Shown piece by piece: positions 62,873-64,000 of a stretch of 64,000 nucleotides of DNA; the first letter of the stretch is position 1; every line of letters begins with the position of its first letter. Location of the stretch: the IMG/VR virus record IMGVR_UViG_3300031963_000065, positions 20,970 to 84,969 of that record. One strand, written 5' to 3'. The notes under the pieces were generated by a model. The model saw only the letters and a program-made list of their open reading frames with translations, was not told the DNA's origin and ran no database searches. The position numbers and the translations under genes were made by a program. The stretch comes from a virus.

Positions 62873-63977
62873 CTTGCTTAATTCCTCCAACAATATATGA
62901 TTCGACCTCAGTTTCTTGTGGTGCAACTTGAAGACCCTTTGAAGAAATCCAGTGCTCTGTCCAAGGAAGAGGATTATTCTTTGCGGAAATATCATAAAGT
63001 GGTTTGAATCCAATTGCCTTCATTCTACGGTTCGCAATCCATTCAACATACTGCTGTAACAGTTTGTCATTCAGACCAATCATAGATCCATCCTTGAACA
63101 GATACTCTGCCCAAAGTTTTTCCTGGTTTACAGCGTTCTCAAAGGTCTTGTAGATCCACTGTTCTTCTTCTTTGGCGATACGCGCCATTTCTGGATCATC
63201 TCCATTCATCCAGTTCTTAAGGATGTTCTGGGTGATGACTAGGTGCTGGTTTTCATCTCTAGCAATTAGTGAGATGATTTTTGCACTTCCTTCCATAAGT
63301 TTGAGTTCGCCAAATGCAAAACTGCAAGCAAATGACACGTAAAAGCGAATGCCTTCAAGAATATTAACGTTTGCAACTGCTCTGAATAGTTTGCGCTTGA
63401 GTTCATACCTTCCTTCTAGTGCGGTGGGGACTTGCTCTAATGCGTGCAACCAATCATTTCCATTATCATATTGATGTGCTGCGTTAATGAAGTCGTTATA
63501 CGCTTGCGTAACGCTCACAGCACGCTCCATAATCCGATCCTCTCTGAGGATAGTATCAAAAACCTCAGATGGGTCTGAATAAATGTTTTTGATGATATAG
63601 GTGTAGGAACGTGAGTGAATCATCTCCATGAATTCCCACACTTTCATGCAAGCTTCCAGTTCTGGGAGAGAACAGTAGGGCGCGAACGCCATACCAGGTC
63701 CACGTCCCTGAACGGAATCCAGCATAATCTGATACTTCAGATTGCTGGTAAAGATATGCTTTTGTTCTGGACGCAGCATATGATAGTCGCTGCGATCCTT
63801 TTGAAGAGAGACCTCCTCTGGTCTCCAAAAATACCCTAGTTGTTGAGTTGTAAGTTTTTCAAAGATTGGATATTTGTAAGAATCATATCTTTGAACTCCC
63901 AGAGGTTGACCAAAGAACATTGGTTGTTTCTTTGTATCAACCTCGTTGGAGTTGAAAACTGTCATGGAATCAACCAT
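62835..63977 (-). CDS. nrdB: Ribonucleotide reductase class I beta subunit
   Basis: NrdB holds the diiron-tyrosyl radical used to reduce ribonucleotides. The 380-residue protein has the iron ligands in MKVWEFMEMIHSRSY (E and E-x-x-H) and SLIARDENQHLVITQ (E-x-x-H). The long helices and the C-terminal tail that binds NrdA (VTKDSFTGFQL) are present. GGAGG lies eight bases before the ATG giving MVDSMTVFN. The large subunit gene is probably just outside the window. Confidence 0.95.
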   Translation of the reverse strand: MVDSMTVFNSNEVDTKKQPMFFGQPLGVQRYDSYKYPIFEKLTTQQLGYFWRPEEVSLQKDRSDYHMLRPEQKHIFTSNLKYQIMLDSVQGRGPGMAFAPYCSLPELEACMKVWEFMEMIHSRSYTYIIKNIYSDPSEVFDTILREDRIMERAVSVTQAYNDFINAAHQYDNGNDWLHALEQVPTALEGRYELKRKLFRAVANVNILEGIRFYVSFACSFAFGELKLMEGSAKIISLIARDENQHLVITQNILKNWMNGDDPEMARIAKEEEQWIYKTFENAVNQEKLWAEYLFKDGSMIGLNDKLLQQYVEWIANRRMKAIGFKPLYDISAKNNPLPWTEHWISSKGLQVAPQETEVESYIVGGIKQDVTKDSFTGFQL

Positions 63978-64000
63978 TGGTTTTCCCTCCAACCCTGTCT

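Overview
This window comes from a T4-like cyanophage (a myovirus infecting marine Synechococcus or Prochlorococcus). Three sets of genes show this. The first is T4 core genes: gp32, gp59, gp33, a class I ribonucleotide reductase beta subunit, glutaredoxin and ThyX. The second is cyanophage auxiliary photosynthesis and stress genes: psbA, psbD, two hli genes, a plant-type ferredoxin, a peroxiredoxin and phoH. The third is many tiny overlapping genes, several tRNAs and long collagen-like tail fibres. Nearly everything is on the minus strand, so transcription runs from high to low coordinates. The only convincing plus-strand genes are three exported-protein genes at 51888-53448.

Layout. 1-5400: replication and late-transcription genes gp32, DUF1825, gp59, gp33, a PD-(D/E)XK nuclease, PhoH and ThyX, with an inserted HNH endonuclease. 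5400-8400: a run of microgenes containing two riboswitch-like elements that enclose short ORFs, an unexplained three-hairpin RNA, and glutaredoxin. 8400-12400: a glycan module with an oxygenase-like protein, two glycosyltransferases (one fused to a methyltransferase) and UDP-galactopyranose mutase. 12400-15440: a tail-fibre assembly chaperone and a collar/collagen fibre. 15440-19263: an A+T-rich insert with a sulfotransferase and three glycosyltransferase-type proteins. 19304-28540: a 2469-residue fibre with an S74 self-cleaving end, and three smaller fibre or baseplate genes. 28593-34960: psbD, an endonuclease gene, psbA split by a group I intron, peroxiredoxin, hli, ferredoxin, hli. 34962-44074: an eleven-gene glycan operon including adjacent GT11 fucosyltransferase and GT6 (ABO-type) genes. 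44257-50000: microgenes, HNH endonuclease, two secreted beta-barrel proteins, tRNAs Pro, Ser, Gly, Thr, Asn and Arg, and one aberrant tRNA-Val-like element. 50044-59300: cell-wall hydrolases (RlpA-like, tail lysozyme, GH24, C39-like), an SNase-like nuclease, an autotransporter-like protein and structural proteins. 59352-63977: two large structural proteins and nrdB.

How it works together. Host-type sigma-70 promoters (-35 TTGAC/TTGCG, 16-18 bp, -10 near TATAAT) and T4-type late promoters (NATAAATA or CTAAATA) can be read directly in front of many genes. At psbA and psbD the two promoter types overlap, which would keep photosystem II proteins produced both early and late. A repeated compact design places the -35 box of the next gene in the loop of the previous gene's terminator hairpin. 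The photosystem II core proteins, Hli proteins, ferredoxin and peroxiredoxin would sustain host electron flow and limit light damage, while ThyX, NrdB and glutaredoxin supply deoxynucleotides. The two glycan modules, the sulfotransferase and the fibres probably affect the virion or host surface; this last role is inference.

All identifications were made by eye from motifs and remembered family features. No search, folding or transcript data were available.
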